Positions 37,500-49,414 of a stretch of DNA of 64,000 nucleotides are shown here, one piece after another; the stretch's first letter is position 1, and every line of letters begins with the position of its first letter. The notes below the pieces were generated by a model. It saw only the letters and a list, made by a program, of their open reading frames with translations. It was not told where the DNA came from and did no database searches. This DNA comes from Allantophomopsis cytisporea (Eukaryota; Ascomycota; Leotiomycetes; Phacidiales; Phacidiaceae). The position numbers were made by a program, and so were the translations under genes. Location of the stretch: assembly GCA_024752435.1 (NCBI GenBank), contig CP103029.1:1240001-1304000 (forward strand), written 5' to 3'.

Positions 37500-38200
37500 G
37501 GATAACAATGGCAGGCAACCGCTACATTGTGCAGCAGATATTTACAATATCGCAAATCTTCAGCTTTTGTTGCAACAGAATGGTGTTAATGCCGATCCAG
37601 TCGACAAGGACGGCCGAACGCCCTTATCATATGCGGTGGAGTTTCGTAATAACGAGGCTGTCCGGCTCTTGATACAGCGCAAGGATGTAAAAGCTGACTC
37701 AGTCAACAAGTGCGGCCAAACTCCGCTGGCAAATACAGCGGTGTATAATAACTGGGCGGTGGTCCGGCTCTTGCTGCAACGCGGAGATGTAAAGGCCGAC
37801 TCAGTTGACAACAACGGCCGAACGCCATTGTCATATGCGGCGGAGTTTAGCAATGATGAGGCTCTCCGGCTCTTACTGCAGCGTGAGGATGTAAAGGCCG
37901 ACTCAGTCGATAAGGACGGCCGGACTCCATTGTCATATGCGGCGACGGTAATGTACAATGAGGACACTGTTCAGCTCTTACTACGACGCGGAGATGTGAA
38001 GGCCGACTCGGTCGACAAGGACGGCCGAACTCCACTGTCATATGCAGCGATGGCAATGTACAATGAGGACGCTGTTGAGCTCTTACTGCAACGCGAAGAT
38101 GTGAAGGTCGACTCACTTGACAACAACGGCCGAACGCCATTGTCATACGCAATCGAATTTGACAATCGGGCGGTAGTGGAGCTCCTCGAATCCAAGCTCT
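37500..38200 (+). repeat. Ankyrin-repeat array with high DNA-level similarity
   Basis: About seven units of 33-35 codons, each with D-x-x-GRTPLSYA and LLLQRxDVKADSV. Phrases such as gatgtaaaggccgactcagt and cggccgaac recur almost unchanged at the DNA level, including synonymous positions. That indicates recent expansion or homogenisation. Confidence 0.85.
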
Positions 38201-38214
38201 CTGAAAGATCTTAA

Positions 38215-38767
38215 AGATCTGAAAAGTCTCTTGGCGCTGCCAGCAGCAAAGCAGATTGTGAGAAGAACCATCTCGAGGCAGGTCTTGTTGCAAGTCCAGT
38301 AAGCGCAGTTGAGTTCTAAAACATAGATCTGATAGGTTGTGAGGCGTTGCCAAATGAAGACTTGTTCGTTTTTGAAGTGTTGTTAGATCGAGGACGAATG
38401 GCTGGTAAATGTGTACAACATATCAATGATGAACTGTTCTATGTTTTCTTTGCAAATTAAGGTCCCCAGTTGACCTTGAAAGAGATTGACTGTTGTGAAA
38501 GGAGAGAAGAGGATGTGAGTTTTAGAAGGAGAAGGACTTGAAGGGGATGGAATAGAATTGTATAGGAGCTGATCCTGATAATCCTGTCTGCGTCAGTATG
38601 TTCAATGACCTAAAGGAGTTCTGATGGTTCTTGACTCTGATTATGCATGGATCTGAAATTGTCAGCACTGTTTGATTTAAAGTAGCAAGTAATTCAAATG
38701 AATATACATAACACCAGATTTGGAGTCTATCGATCTACATCCCACATCTCATCCTGTCTCTAATCCT
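38215..38767. other. Convergent spacer, no gene seen
   Basis: Spacer between the NLR pseudogene and the GNAT gene on the opposite strand. No coding frame of its own was found. Confidence 0.6.
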
Positions 38768-39598
38768 TCATTTCTTCACCGGCTCCCTAATCATACACAC
38801 GTCTATCGCCCTCCCACTTTCCCCGTAAGGCGTCAAATCGATATTCACCTCATCGCCAACCTCCTCAAAACCCAGTCGTCTGTAGATATCGATACTCATA
38901 GGCGAAGCCTCAATAAACGTCCTGGCACCGTCCCGATCCGCATCGGCCAATCCGAACTCCATGATACGCTTTCCAACCCCCTTTCCTCTATACTCTGGTA
39001 TCACGCCCAGCATATTGACAACTATACATGTTAGAGCCAGCTTATAAGATTTGGGATGGGGGGGGGAGTCACGGGACTTGCAGGGAGCTTACAATGCATT
39101 GTCCTATCATCAATCCATTTCTTATGCAGCTCGTCCATCCGGCCCAAGACCTCGGCCACGGCCTGCATATTTGCACCCTCTGCCTGCGGCTGCTCATGGC
39201 GAGGGTTCGAGGGGTCATGCGGGTAGACCCATCTCGAAAAGCCGACCATTTCCCTAGACACAATCCTTCAACACTCTTCCTACTCCAAACTCTACCACAC
39301 ATATACACCATATACACATGGGCACACACATGGACGTCAAGATCCCGTGGGTGTGCCGTCGATCGATGGGAGGAACCCCCACTTACCCGGTCTCGCTGTC
39401 CACCATCTTGAAATACTTCACTCCTGCGTCATGGAAGGATCCCGTGTACCAGCCTGTCCAATACCCGATTTGGGCCGCGGCCGTTAGATGCCCCATCATG
39501 ATGCGCGTCAGGGCGTCATCTGGCAGGAAGGCGCGGTTGCATATCCGGCCCATTTCCGGCATGTCGGAGAGGGAAGCCACGGAGACCTCGAGCACCAT
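38768..39598 (-). CDS. GNAT-family N-acetyltransferase
   Basis: Three exons on the minus strand (39598-39387, 39253-39093, 39021-38768) give 208 residues. The acetyl-CoA binding motif is seen as VIPEYRGKGVGKRIMEFGL (R/Q-x-x-G-x-G/A type), followed by ADADRDGARTFIEASPMSIDIYRRLGFEEV, the usual motif B with the Y-x-x-LGF segment. The N-terminal part (MPEMGRICNRAF, GFSRW) fits GNAT motif C/D. It transfers acetyl from acetyl-CoA to an amine; the substrate is unknown. Length and order are normal for small fungal GNAT proteins. The intron at 39022-39092 is flanked by a poly-C run on the plus strand (39060). Confidence 0.85.
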
Positions 39599-41505
39599 GT
39601 TGAGATTGGTGTTTTGTTGTTGAGAGATCTGTCCGGGTGGAAGACTTGGGTAAGATTGTGGGTGAAATGCAATTGTGTGATTTTTCCATGGTGGAAGGTT
39701 TTTGTGTTGATGTTGTTATCGTGAGTACCCCACGTTTGAGCGGTAGTAAATAAATAGTAAGGAGTAAGGTGCGTAAGCTTATGCTCAACATTAAGGTTTT
39801 GTGTGGATTAATTAAGGGTGCTGATGAGTAAGGTGGGAGGATAAGCTGATCTCCTTGTGATCGCATGATGAAGTTGTTTGATGCGATACATCTTGATACT
39901 TTAAATATGTTCTTGATGGTTTGTAAGTTCTCCATGAGTATTTTGATGTCGTTTGCATCTACGTACATGTACATACATATGGCTGTCACATGTTCCCCTG
40001 ACTGTAGCTTTCATGCACCATTACTTTTTCGACACTCGCAGCTGGTTTGGACTGAGAGTCAAAAGACGGAACTCAAGAGACAAGATCAGCAGTTTTTCTG
40101 AGCAGCCATCCATCCATGAACGTCTGTTCGCCAATACATTCCAGTTGAAATGTCCGTCACATCCATCCATATCTCTCATCTCCCTATTCGCCGCCCAAGC
40201 TTCGCAAAAATCTCCCCAAATTACATCCTCGGCCTTTTTTCAAGACCTTGTATACACAATACATAGTAGTACATAGTAGAGTCCAGTTAGTGGATGTGCA
40301 ATGGGGTTAGATCGGAGAATAATCTCATCTTTTGTCTTCGTGTCTTCTACGTTGGGCGGTTTCGCACGTTCGGCACGTTTGCTTGCGCTTTAGTTTGGTT
40401 GGCTTCGTTGGCCCGCAGGGCTTCCTTCCTTCGCTGCCCAAAGATTTGGGAAATCAGATTTTCCTTTTCTATTTCCTGATGGGATGGGCCCGGCGTGTCA
40501 CCACCGCCGCGGACTAGACTTCAAGGTACAAGTGTAAAACACGAGAGACTCGGCTTGGGGAGAGATGTTGGATGATTCTTACTTTTTCGTCGTACTGCGT
40601 AGAGTATGTATGTACTTTGTCTGTCGTAAATACCGTGGAGTATGGATCGGTAGGTATTAGGTAGGTATGGGTACTGGTATGGGTATCTCATTTGATATTC
40701 TACATGTATGGCCGTCATTGGTAGGCTTAGGTGAGAGAATTGGTCGTGTTGTGCTTCTTTTTCCATCATCCATGCTCATACCTTGATTGATTCGATTTCT
40801 GATCCCTTGATTACAAGTCAAGTAGAGAGGACATGTATCATATTTTAACTTTACAATTGAACAATGCCATCCTGGGAATGCGGATTTATGACGTCTTTGA
40901 GGCGAGACGAAGACTTCTCACTCTAGTATTTTTTTTTTCTTTCTTTTTTTTTTTTTTTTTACTTGCGCGTCATGTACTGAGATGACTGAACATTCAAGGT
41001 TGCAGGAATTAAGAAAATAAAGAGGGGGGAGGGGGGAAAATCAGAGTAGAAGTTTGTATGAGGATCCTTTCTTTCTTCTCTCCCTCTTTTTCTCTCTCTC
41101 TGTCTCTCTCTTTCTCTCCCCCTCACTTGAAGTGGCCATTTACATGTCATGCATTCTACCCTCATAGTCGATTTTTCCTGTGTGGGGCTCCAATGATACG
41201 GTGTACAGTCCTTTGGTCCTTTCGTCCTTTCGTTACTTTTTTCTGTTGCGCGTTGTGGGTGCTCACAGCGGGTATTATTCATATTTTGACGGTCAGCTGG
41301 AGGTGCACACCAGTAGTGAGTGGATTTGTAGATTTGTAGGGACCTTGCACGATGCTAGCGCCTACCCTGATACAAGTCGCCTTCTGATACCGTCCTATGT
41401 CGGTGCTGTCAGTATTGACGGGAGTGAATTGCCATGGAATGAATGCCCTTTCGACCTACCAGGTCAGGTACCACCGGTACTTGACTTGGCGGTATTGGTA
41501 GGATA

Positions 41506-41562
41506 GTAACATCAACAACATCAACAACATCAACAACAATAACAACAACAGTAACAACGACG
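41506..41562. repeat. CAACAT/AAC microsatellite
   Basis: Tandem copies of catcaacaa grading into aac repeats, seen directly in the sequence. Confidence 0.9.
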
Positions 41563-41784
41563 AGGGATGTTTAGATATCCATCATCGGTCACCCCATCTT
41601 CTTCGCCCTTTTTCGCCCTTTTTTCTCCTTTCTCATTCTTCACTAATGTTACAGAAGTCTCTGTATCCATTGTACTCTCTCTATATGTCGCTCAGGGTGT
41701 ATAGAGTTAGTTGATGATGAGCGATTAGAAAGCCCAAGATGCATGTAATATGTGCCGTTCTCATACCTCTCTTTTTTATGTCAT

Positions 41785-41813
41785 GTCATGCTATGCTATG
41801 CTATGCTATGCTA
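41785..41813. repeat. ATGCT pentanucleotide repeat
   Basis: About five consecutive copies of atgct, preceded by two copies of atgtc. Confidence 0.9.
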
Positions 41814-42823
41814 CTCCGTCAATGCACGAAGATCACCGCTTTTACGGCGGAGAGTCGCATTCAAACGTAGCCAACTCATTGCTGCAATCGTTTGTGTAAC
41901 AGTCAGTCAGGATTTCCTCTTATGCTGTGTATGATGTACGCAGTATGCTACAATGTCAATCACTGTTTGTTTCTCTCAAAGACCAAAAGTCATACATTCA
42001 CACTGACAGTACCGTTTTTTTTTTTTTTGCATTGATTATAACCCCATTTCCGATAAGATGACATGGCATGCAACTGTTGCAACTGTTGACACTTGAATCT
42101 GTTGAAGTTGCAGTTGTTGTACGCACTTGTACTCTCTTGTACTTACCCGCACCCTCATCTTTGACAAAAGCCGAGCTTGTCAGGCACCTATCACGGTGTA
42201 ATATCGGAAAGCGCGGACTCAAGCCTGTTATCCGTCATCCTCGACTCAATGGAAGAACCAACCCGGGAGTTTTACTTTCACTCTTCACCTTGACTTGCTA
42301 ATAGACCTGACTTTAGTCCTATAATCCGAAAGGTCAGTCTGATCTGACAAAACCTCTTGTCACAGACATCCTCTTCTGTTCCTCTTCTCATCTTTCCTCC
42401 ATCCCAACGCCCCCCAAATATCACGACAATACTGCCATTTCCCCATCATTTATCATCAACAGGCCCGGAATTCCATGTCAATGTGATGGTGAAGGACAGC
42501 CGGTGAACCAGCTGATTGAGCCACCCCTGCCATATACCCAGCTCGTGTGATCGACCCGGGTCTCACACGGAAAAGAACAAACCATCTCTTTCCCTTGCCT
42601 TACCTCTTGTACTTCTTTTTCCCCACGTCGCCCAGACTCCAACCGAGCGGTGTTGCATAAACATTACGCTCGATCCATCCTCCGATTGCGACTTCAACAC
42701 ACAACGTTATCCGCTTTCCTATTGCAATCTTCTCTTCAAAGGCTCTTCGATACAGCTCCTATTTATCTTCGAGGAAGTCGCTTCCATTATAAGGACTGAT
42801 TGGGATTGAAATCGGTTTCGACC

Positions 42824-45369
42824 ATGGGATCTACTCCTTCGAAGGATCAGAGGCATGCCCAGAACGGCGGGCATGCCGGTGATGGTGCCCAAGCATCAGA
42901 GTCCAGACGCCCAAGAAGAGGGGACTCATCAACTACGACCACCGTATATGCTGCCAGACCTGCGCGAAGCAGCAGACCCGATTTATCATTCTTGGGTATT
43001 GGGCCGGGTTCCCGCGATGCGGAGGTCGAGATTACACGGAAAGAGACTAAGCAGGAACGAGAAGCACGAAAATTAGAGAAAGAGCGTAAGGAGAGACTGA
43101 AGGAGAGGGAGAGGAGCATGAAGGAGGAACATGTGGATGGTGGCTATTTGGTTACGCAAGGGGTGTACACCGGAATTGAGGATTTCAACAAAGCTGTTGT
43201 GAGGCAGTTGATGGTATGTACACGTAACATTGATTATGACATCATCCGTTGACTTTTGTACAGATTGAACGACGTATCGCACCATTCTGGAGAGGACTCG
43301 ATGATCATGATGAGAACTGGGTGGAACATCAATTAGTGGCAGTGGCAAGAGGTCTTCCGATTCCTGCTGCAGACGAAATACCTGTTGAGTATAGTTCGCG
43401 GAAATCGAATGAACCAGCGGGATCGAATTCTAATCTTCAGAACCTCACGGTCCCAATCACATCAAGGTCACAGTCCGCGGCATCTGACATATCTACAACC
43501 CTATCCCCATCCCATCCAGCTTTCCAGAGCTCCCCGAACTCCCCAGATGCCATTTCTCCTCCCAACAGCGCCTCGATCCTCAAACCGAAATCAAAGACCC
43601 TCGCTTCACTTACATCCTCTTCTAAAGCCTTACCGCACTCCGATATTACTCCCCGCGAGGTGCAGTTGCCTAAGGATCCCAATGTCAATGGGTTGGCAAT
43701 CGAGGCATATCTCTATAGAGATGCCAGCGAATGTCCAATTTGCTTCTTGTACTACCCTCCTTACCTGAACAAAACCAGATGCTGCGACCAACCGATATGT
43801 TCCGAGTGCTTTGTGCAAATCAAGAGACCAGATCCTCATCCCCCCGAGCATGAACACGCCGATCCATCCAATCCAACGCCACCACCACCAGTGGAGCAGG
43901 CCGATCCTGAAACTTTGGTGTCTGAGCCGGCATGCTGCCCATACTGTCAACAGGCAGAATTTGGAGTAACTTACGAACATCCACCATTCAGACGAGGTCT
44001 AGCATACGCGAATGACAGTGGAATTGGTAGCTTCGCTTCGGCGATGTCCTCCAACACTTCTATTAATTCTGCAGCAAGTCCAGGCCTTGCTCCAAGTGCG
44101 AACCGACGACGAACGACCTCTGTTTCGGCGGACGACGCCACCGTTATTACAACTGACCGTGTGCGACCAGATTGGGCTACAAAACTCGCGAATGCCCGGA
44201 ATCAAGCTGCCCGAAGATCTGCAGCCGCCACGGCTTTGCATACCGCTGCATACTTAATGGGCAATGGAGTTGGACCCGACAATCGTACCTTTGGATTCGG
44301 CACTCGAAGCAGATTCGGCAGAAGCCGCGCAGAGAGTAATGGTGATAGTGGAAATGCGACGCCTTCGGGATCTGGAGCCGAAGCAAATCAACGAGTAAGC
44401 ACCCTTGGACTATATTCTGCCCGTGCGGAACGAGAAGCAGTGGTTAATCATGAGGGCCATGGTATGGCCGGACAGGTTTCTACATCAAGCAGAAGACGAG
44501 CGCGAGCTGAAGATATCGAAGACATGATGATGATGGAGGCCATTCGACTAAGTCTAGCAGCTGAAGAGGAACGAAAGAAAAAGGAAGAGAAACAAGCGGC
44601 AAAGGACGCTAAAAAGAAGGAGAAGGAGGAGAAGAAGGAGGAAAAAAAGAAGGAAAAGGCGAGCAGAAAAAGCATGTACGGCAACTCCTCTGCTTCAGCC
44701 AGCGCTTTATCTTTGCCTTTTGGTCGAAAGAGAGGAAATAGCGAGGGTTCTAATCTGAAGAGAGAGAGTACAAACCAGTCAGAAAAGGGTAAAAGTGTCG
44801 ATCGTGGCGACGAGCCATCTGCCTCCCGTCGTATACCGGGATCTTCGCATGGCGAGGGATCCTCTGCGGCTACCAGTGGCTCCAACTTATCAACGACAAT
44901 TCCTGAAGAGACTCTGGCGCCCATCCCTTCACCAACAGGTACAGCACCTGAGAGACCCAGCCATCTCCGACAGATATCTAACGTCTCGAGCCCAGCATCC
45001 TCATTCATAGAATCCGCTGACGATTCAACCAATCATACTCCCAATGGCAAAGAAGTCGACAGGAATTCTGAGACTGAGACACCTCCAGCAGAGTCGATGT
45101 TTAATTTCAACAGCCTCACTGCTTCGATGGGACAAGAGGATGAAAAGGCAAGCTCTGGCCATGTTGAGCATGTGGAAGGCGAAGCCTCCCAGAGCACAGA
45201 GCCCATGGAGGAAAGCACTACTACTCTGAAAGATGCAAAGGCTACATTAGCTCCGAATCCGGAGGTTATGGTCACTCCAGAGACTCCCCTTGCCGGACCA
45301 GGGGATGACAGCAAGCAGCTTGGCGAATCGATGTTTGGAAGCCGGGAGGCCATGGGAATAACACAGTAG
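42824..45369 (+). CDS. SIP5: SIP5-like zinc-finger protein
   Basis: Exons 42824-43213 and 43264-45369 give 831 residues. The N-terminus MGSTPSK is a possible N-myristoylation signal. A Lys/Glu/Arg-rich helix precedes VTQGVYTGIEDFNKAVVRQLMIERRIAPFWRGL, a conserved block of SIP5 proteins. A cysteine-rich finger follows (CPICFLYYPPYLNKTRCCDQ, then CSECF and CCPYCQ). The second half is low-complexity Ser/Pro/Ala with a strongly charged coiled coil around 44560-44670, just after an acidic DIEDMMMMEAIRLSLAAEEE segment that resembles a ubiquitin-interacting motif. Yeast Sip5 binds Snf1 kinase and Glc7 phosphatase. The filamentous protein is longer because of the disordered tail. The role here is by family only. 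Confidence 0.85.
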
Positions 45370-46444
45370 AACATCCGACAGAGGCCCCGACAGCAATGAT
45401 GGAAGTCCTGAAGGAACTCGACGTTCTTTATATTTTTGTTTTCTTTTGTCATTTTTCTTTTCTTTCCTTTTTTTGTGGCGGGTTGGGCATACCAAAGACA
45501 CTTTGGGGGGGGGGAATGATAGCATTTTGCATGTTTGAGTTGCCTGGAGTTTGTCCCTTTTATTATTATTCACAGAATGGCATTCTTAAGGACTTTTGCG
45601 GAAGAGATGGGCGGTTGGCGTTTAGGGAGGGAATGAGGGGGCCTAGATTTTTGTTTTGTGTATAGGGCCATGTTCCTGGAATAAATAGACCATGGTTTAA
45701 GTCTTGTTGGAATTCACACCCGTACCGCAAGCTCATAGTGTTTGGAACAGTCTGCTTTGACCTTCTACATTCATCATTGTTCTCTACGCATGTGGTATGC
45801 CCTGGGTGGATCCATGGTTGACGACTTCACCGCTGAGCGATTTCTGCTCGAGAGCACGTGCTGTGGGGAAAGCTGTATCTCCATACTGGTGACTGGGCAC
45901 TGAGGTATTAGGTAGCTACCGTAGCTAAAGGTCCACCTAGTCAGCTGGTCAGGCATCTTCAAAATTCGTTCTTCGGTCCAGACTAATAAATCCATATCAG
46001 TTTACAGTTGACATATTTCGTTTACTCGATACGTATCCATACATGCCAGTGCTATACCTGACACCGGCAGAATTTAATTAATCAAGAATTCCACTCTCAC
46101 ATGCACAGTGGCCATGAAACTTGTAGTGCGCCACGAATTTGTTTCGCTGCGCCTCGACACTCGAAGGCAATAGAAGTCAATGGTCAGTACCTCATATGCA
46201 AGGCACGAGTGACGTACGAGCGACGAAACGATTGCCGCCACATGCAGTAGCTGCCCCTCGCCAGCTTTTGTATGGAAGTACATAAACATAGCTCTGGCTG
46301 CTTTCATTTCTCCCTCCGAAACACAATACACTCCTAAATCTATCAACACAAACCTACAGTCGATTCTCTTTCAACTTCAAAGTCTATATACACACTTTGT
46401 CACGCAATACCCATTTGAACAAGATACTCTCAGAATTCGCAATC
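45370..46444. other. Intergenic, SIP5 3' end and VIP1 promoter
   Basis: The 3' flank of SIP5 includes T-rich tracts and a run of eight to nine G near 45505. The VIP1-like gene's leader lies in the last 150 bases. No further gene seen. Confidence 0.6.
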
Positions 46445-47783
46445 ATGTCTGCAAACACTGTTTACGTTAAGAACATCTCCGCCCAGACCAGTGAGAAGGA
46501 GATCAAGGACTTCTTCAGCTTCTGGTAAGTTTCACATTCCGCGACATCTTGAGCGCTTTCAATTGGTTCTCCAAAATCTATTGAGCTTTGTTCAAGCTCT
46601 ATGAGCTCTGGCGCACGAGTGCTATGATGATGCAATTAAGAAAGTCGCTAACATCATCACAGTGGAAAGATCACATCCCTCGAGGTCACTCCATCCGAGC
46701 CAACCAAGTCTGCGACTGTTACCTTCGAGAAGGAGACTGCAGCTAAGACTGCTCTTCTCCTTGACAACACCCAGCTTGGTAGCACTCAGGTCTCTGTCAC
46801 GTCCGCCACTGGAGGTGATGACTTCGGCCACACCAGCCAGGCTGAGCGTGACAGTGATGAGATCACCCAAGAAGAGAAGCCAAGAGCTAGAATCATTGCT
46901 GAGTACCTCGCTCACGGCTACGTTATTGGCGACCAGGGTATCCAGAAGGCCCTCGACCTCGATCAGAAGCACGGTGTTTCTGCCAAGTTCTTGAACACCC
47001 TTCAGACCCTTGACCAGAAGTACGCCATTCAACAGAAGGCTGCTACCACCGACTCCAAGTACCAGGTTACCCAGAAGGCGCAGAACGTTGCCTCCACCGT
47101 CTGGGGTGGCCTTTCCTCTTACTATGAGAAGGCCGCTGGTACTCCAACCGGTCAGAAATTCGTCAACTTCTGTAAGTTTCTACTCAATGATTACAAGTAA
47201 TATTTCTAACAACTTGCAGACACTCAACAGCAGAGACAAGCTATCGACATTCACAACGAGGCAAAGAGATTGGCTGCTTTGAAGAAGGAGGAGGCTGGTT
47301 CTTCTTCCCCAACTACCGTTCCAGGTACCGAGAAGACAACTTGTAAGTGTGGTGCTTCATCATCTTCCTGTCCATGCGAGCCTGGAAAGTGCGGCTGCTC
47401 CAATTGCGAGAAGAGCGATGTCAAGAGTGTTCCTGGAACCGATAAGACCACCTGCTCTTGTGGCGGCAACACCAGCATTTGCGCATGCGCTCCAGGCCAC
47501 TGTGCTTGCTCGACCTGTCCCAAGGCCACGACCGAGAAAGTTGCTGGATCCGAAAAGACCACCTGCTCCTGCGGCGGTAAGGAAGGCGACTGTCCATGCG
47601 AAGCTGGAAAGTGCGCCTGCACCGGTTGCTCCAAGTGATCTATCTGCTTTTTGTCGTTTTTCTTGATTTATAGCATTTTGCTTGTTTGCTAATATGTTAT
47701 TGCGTTGTTTAGCTGCTACTGGTGATGCTTCCATTGTGGAGGATACCAAGGTTGCTCCTTTGAACCCAGAGAAGTCCACTTAA
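46445..47783 (+). CDS. vip1: VIP1-like RRM protein with alternative Cys-rich C-terminus
   Basis: Common exons are 46445-46524, 46663-47171 and the start of exon 3 at 47220. Residues 1-75 form an RRM (TVYVKNISAQTSEKEIKDFF, then SATVTFEKETAAKTAL). The middle is a helical region (ARIIAEYLAHGYVIGDQGIQKALDLD) seen in VIP1-type proteins. Two endings are possible. Reading on to 47638 gives 335 residues with three repeats of about 37 residues, each CxCGx5CxCxxGxCxCxxC, 21 cysteines in total. Splicing from the GTAAGT donor at 47343 (or GTACCG at 47325, same phase) to the TTTAG acceptor at 47712 removes those repeats. It then joins in frame to ATGDASIVEDTKVAPLNPEKST, ending at 47783 (260 or 254 residues). 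The Cys-rich part is metallothionein-like by pattern; metal binding is inference. Confidence 0.85.
47325..47638 (+). repeat. Three-unit Cys-rich coding repeat inside an optional intron
   Basis: Three direct repeats of about 110 bases. Each begins with the codons for V-P/A-G-T/S-E/D-KTTC and carries seven cysteines at the same spacing. The region lies between a strong GTAAGT donor and an acceptor with a gctaata branch-like site. Confidence 0.8.
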
Positions 47784-49414
47784 ACTGCATGCTTCTAGTT
47801 TGCTGTTTTTGTGTTTCGTCTTTTGACTTTAATCTGCGCGTTTTTTGTGTTTTGCAACTTTTTTTGCGAGCGACGCTTTACACATTTGTGGTGTACCTTA
47901 TGTACTTCACCCTTACCTTCTGCAACTGCGACGTTTGGACTGGGTTGAATGTTTTTGAGAATTCATGAGTTACGATATCGATCCGAGGTGACGATGGATG
48001 AGGGATGGGAAAATTCGGGTGGGGTGGAAGAAGGAATGCCTTGGCGGGAGTAAAGTAAGGAACTGGACTGGTTTATTGATACTTTAGGAATTCAATACCA
48101 TACCTTACCTTGAAATTATTGATTGATCTTAACTTGTATTAATTGTGAATGTAGTGATCGCTAGAAGTGATTCTGATAGTAAGGATGATGATTTGTTTAT
48201 CTTTGATTCTCAGTATGTGGCTTCTATCGTCGTTATGGCGAATCTTTGGATATTTATATATATTCTTAATGGGCGCTTTATCTAGTACAAAACGGATCAT
48301 CTTACTCTTTTAGGTAGAGCAAGTTGTTAATAAGAATGAACTATATCTACGCAGAGTATAATGATTGAAGATACTTGGACAGATAAGTGTGAGATTCGGC
48401 ACAATAATTCTGAATCAGAATGCCTATCCAAAACATGATGGTAAACCAACACATATAAATATACGATTCACACAGTGATAATAGTAGCAACAGAAATTTC
48501 AAAATAAGTATTTCAGGTACAAGATAGTTGCTTCTACCTGATCATGTTATTATGGTAATCTACAAGTTACAAATATCAAGCATTTAAATTATTATTGCTA
48601 CGTACTTTGGTACTGCGTACTTCAACCTGAATCTATAAGGCTTGCAAGGCATACGTTTGTTGGTTGGAGACACCGCTGTCTTTACCTAGGTAGGTAACGT
48701 GCCTAGGTACGTACCTTATCCTACCTGTGCTACCGTGATGATACCTAGGGAACCTACATTACCTTACCATCTCATCTCATCTTCTCTATCTGGATACCTT
48801 GACTTGCTGTATCACTCTCACTCATAATCCATCCATCCAAATACCACTCATCCTCACTTACTCTCATCCTCACTCTGATACTCATCAAACTCATACTTAC
48901 ACTCCACCACTTCACGCTTACTCTCACTTCTTCACCACTCCACTCCACTTCAATCCACTCCAATCTAATCTCCCATCTCTTCTTTCACTCTCACTCTCAC
49001 CAATCAACCAAACCCTTTGATATCTCTCCTCTTATTGCTTCCAACACCTTGCTCTTTCACTTGCACATCTTACCTGGTTATCTTGTTTGTACCTTACACA
49101 AACGCCACTGACATTCACACATTCAATCCGTCAAATCTTATGCTTCGCTTCGCGTCCCTGTGTAACAACAAGACGCGCCAGATCGTCGCAATTATCCATC
49201 TGTGAACGGCTATACGAATCAAATGTTTGACAAGCCAAAGAACCGAACCATAAATCTCAGACATCAAGACGCCTACGCCTAATCTGTGTTGTATACCGCC
49301 CAACTCTAGATATAAAGGAGGGACATAACTACTTATACTTATACATATAAATCAAATCACACCACATCACCCGCATCCGCATCCGCACCCGGAAGTATAT
49401 ACATATAAACATTC
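47784..49414. other. Intergenic, no gene seen
   Basis: AT-rich until about 48600, then short palindromic phrases of the cctaggta type (48680-48760). A long C/T-rich, G-poor stretch at 48770-49010 looks like a pyrimidine-rich promoter or leader of the next gene. Confidence 0.6.

Larger units (their letters stand above)
34491..38214 (+). pseudogene. NLR-like alpha/beta hydrolase-NACHT-ankyrin gene, broken
   Basis: The order is an N-terminal membrane helix (MLWYLVPTIDTIFCVFLSSY), an alpha/beta hydrolase with IHGLGAHGEFTW, the nucleophile HSFGG and FLGTPHQGSS, then a linker. A NACHT domain follows, with Walker A GDPESGKSS and Walker B VWVFIDGLDE, and then about seven ankyrin units from 37500. 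This is the architecture of fungal NLRs linked to allorecognition and immunity. Several introns can be read (for example 34667-34726, 34983-35031, 35089-35132). Three lesions break the frame. One G is missing at about 35192, in front of IIFLGTPH. A 43-bp tandem duplication (36009-36094) shifts frame just after Walker A. An in-frame TAG at 36664 replaces the Trp expected in GNFLWV. Assembly error is the alternative; the combination favours decay. Confidence 0.82.
39599..42823. other. Long intergenic region with microsatellites
   Basis: About 3.2 kb without a supported gene. It contains a T-rich run at 40928-40960, a CT-rich run at 41068-41120, a caacat/aac microsatellite at about 41506-41560 and an atgct pentanucleotide array at about 41785-41813. 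The last 500 bases are probably the promoter and long leader of SIP5. Any of this could hide a non-coding RNA, which I cannot judge. Confidence 0.5.

Noticed and set aside
41058..41506. Plus-strand frames in the SIP5 upstream region
   Set aside because: They begin in a CT-rich tract and give random-looking peptides with no motif or splice context.
44448..45032. 194-codon frame antisense to SIP5
   Set aside because: Phe/Ser-rich peptide mirrors the Lys/Glu-rich coiled coil of SIP5; a shadow.
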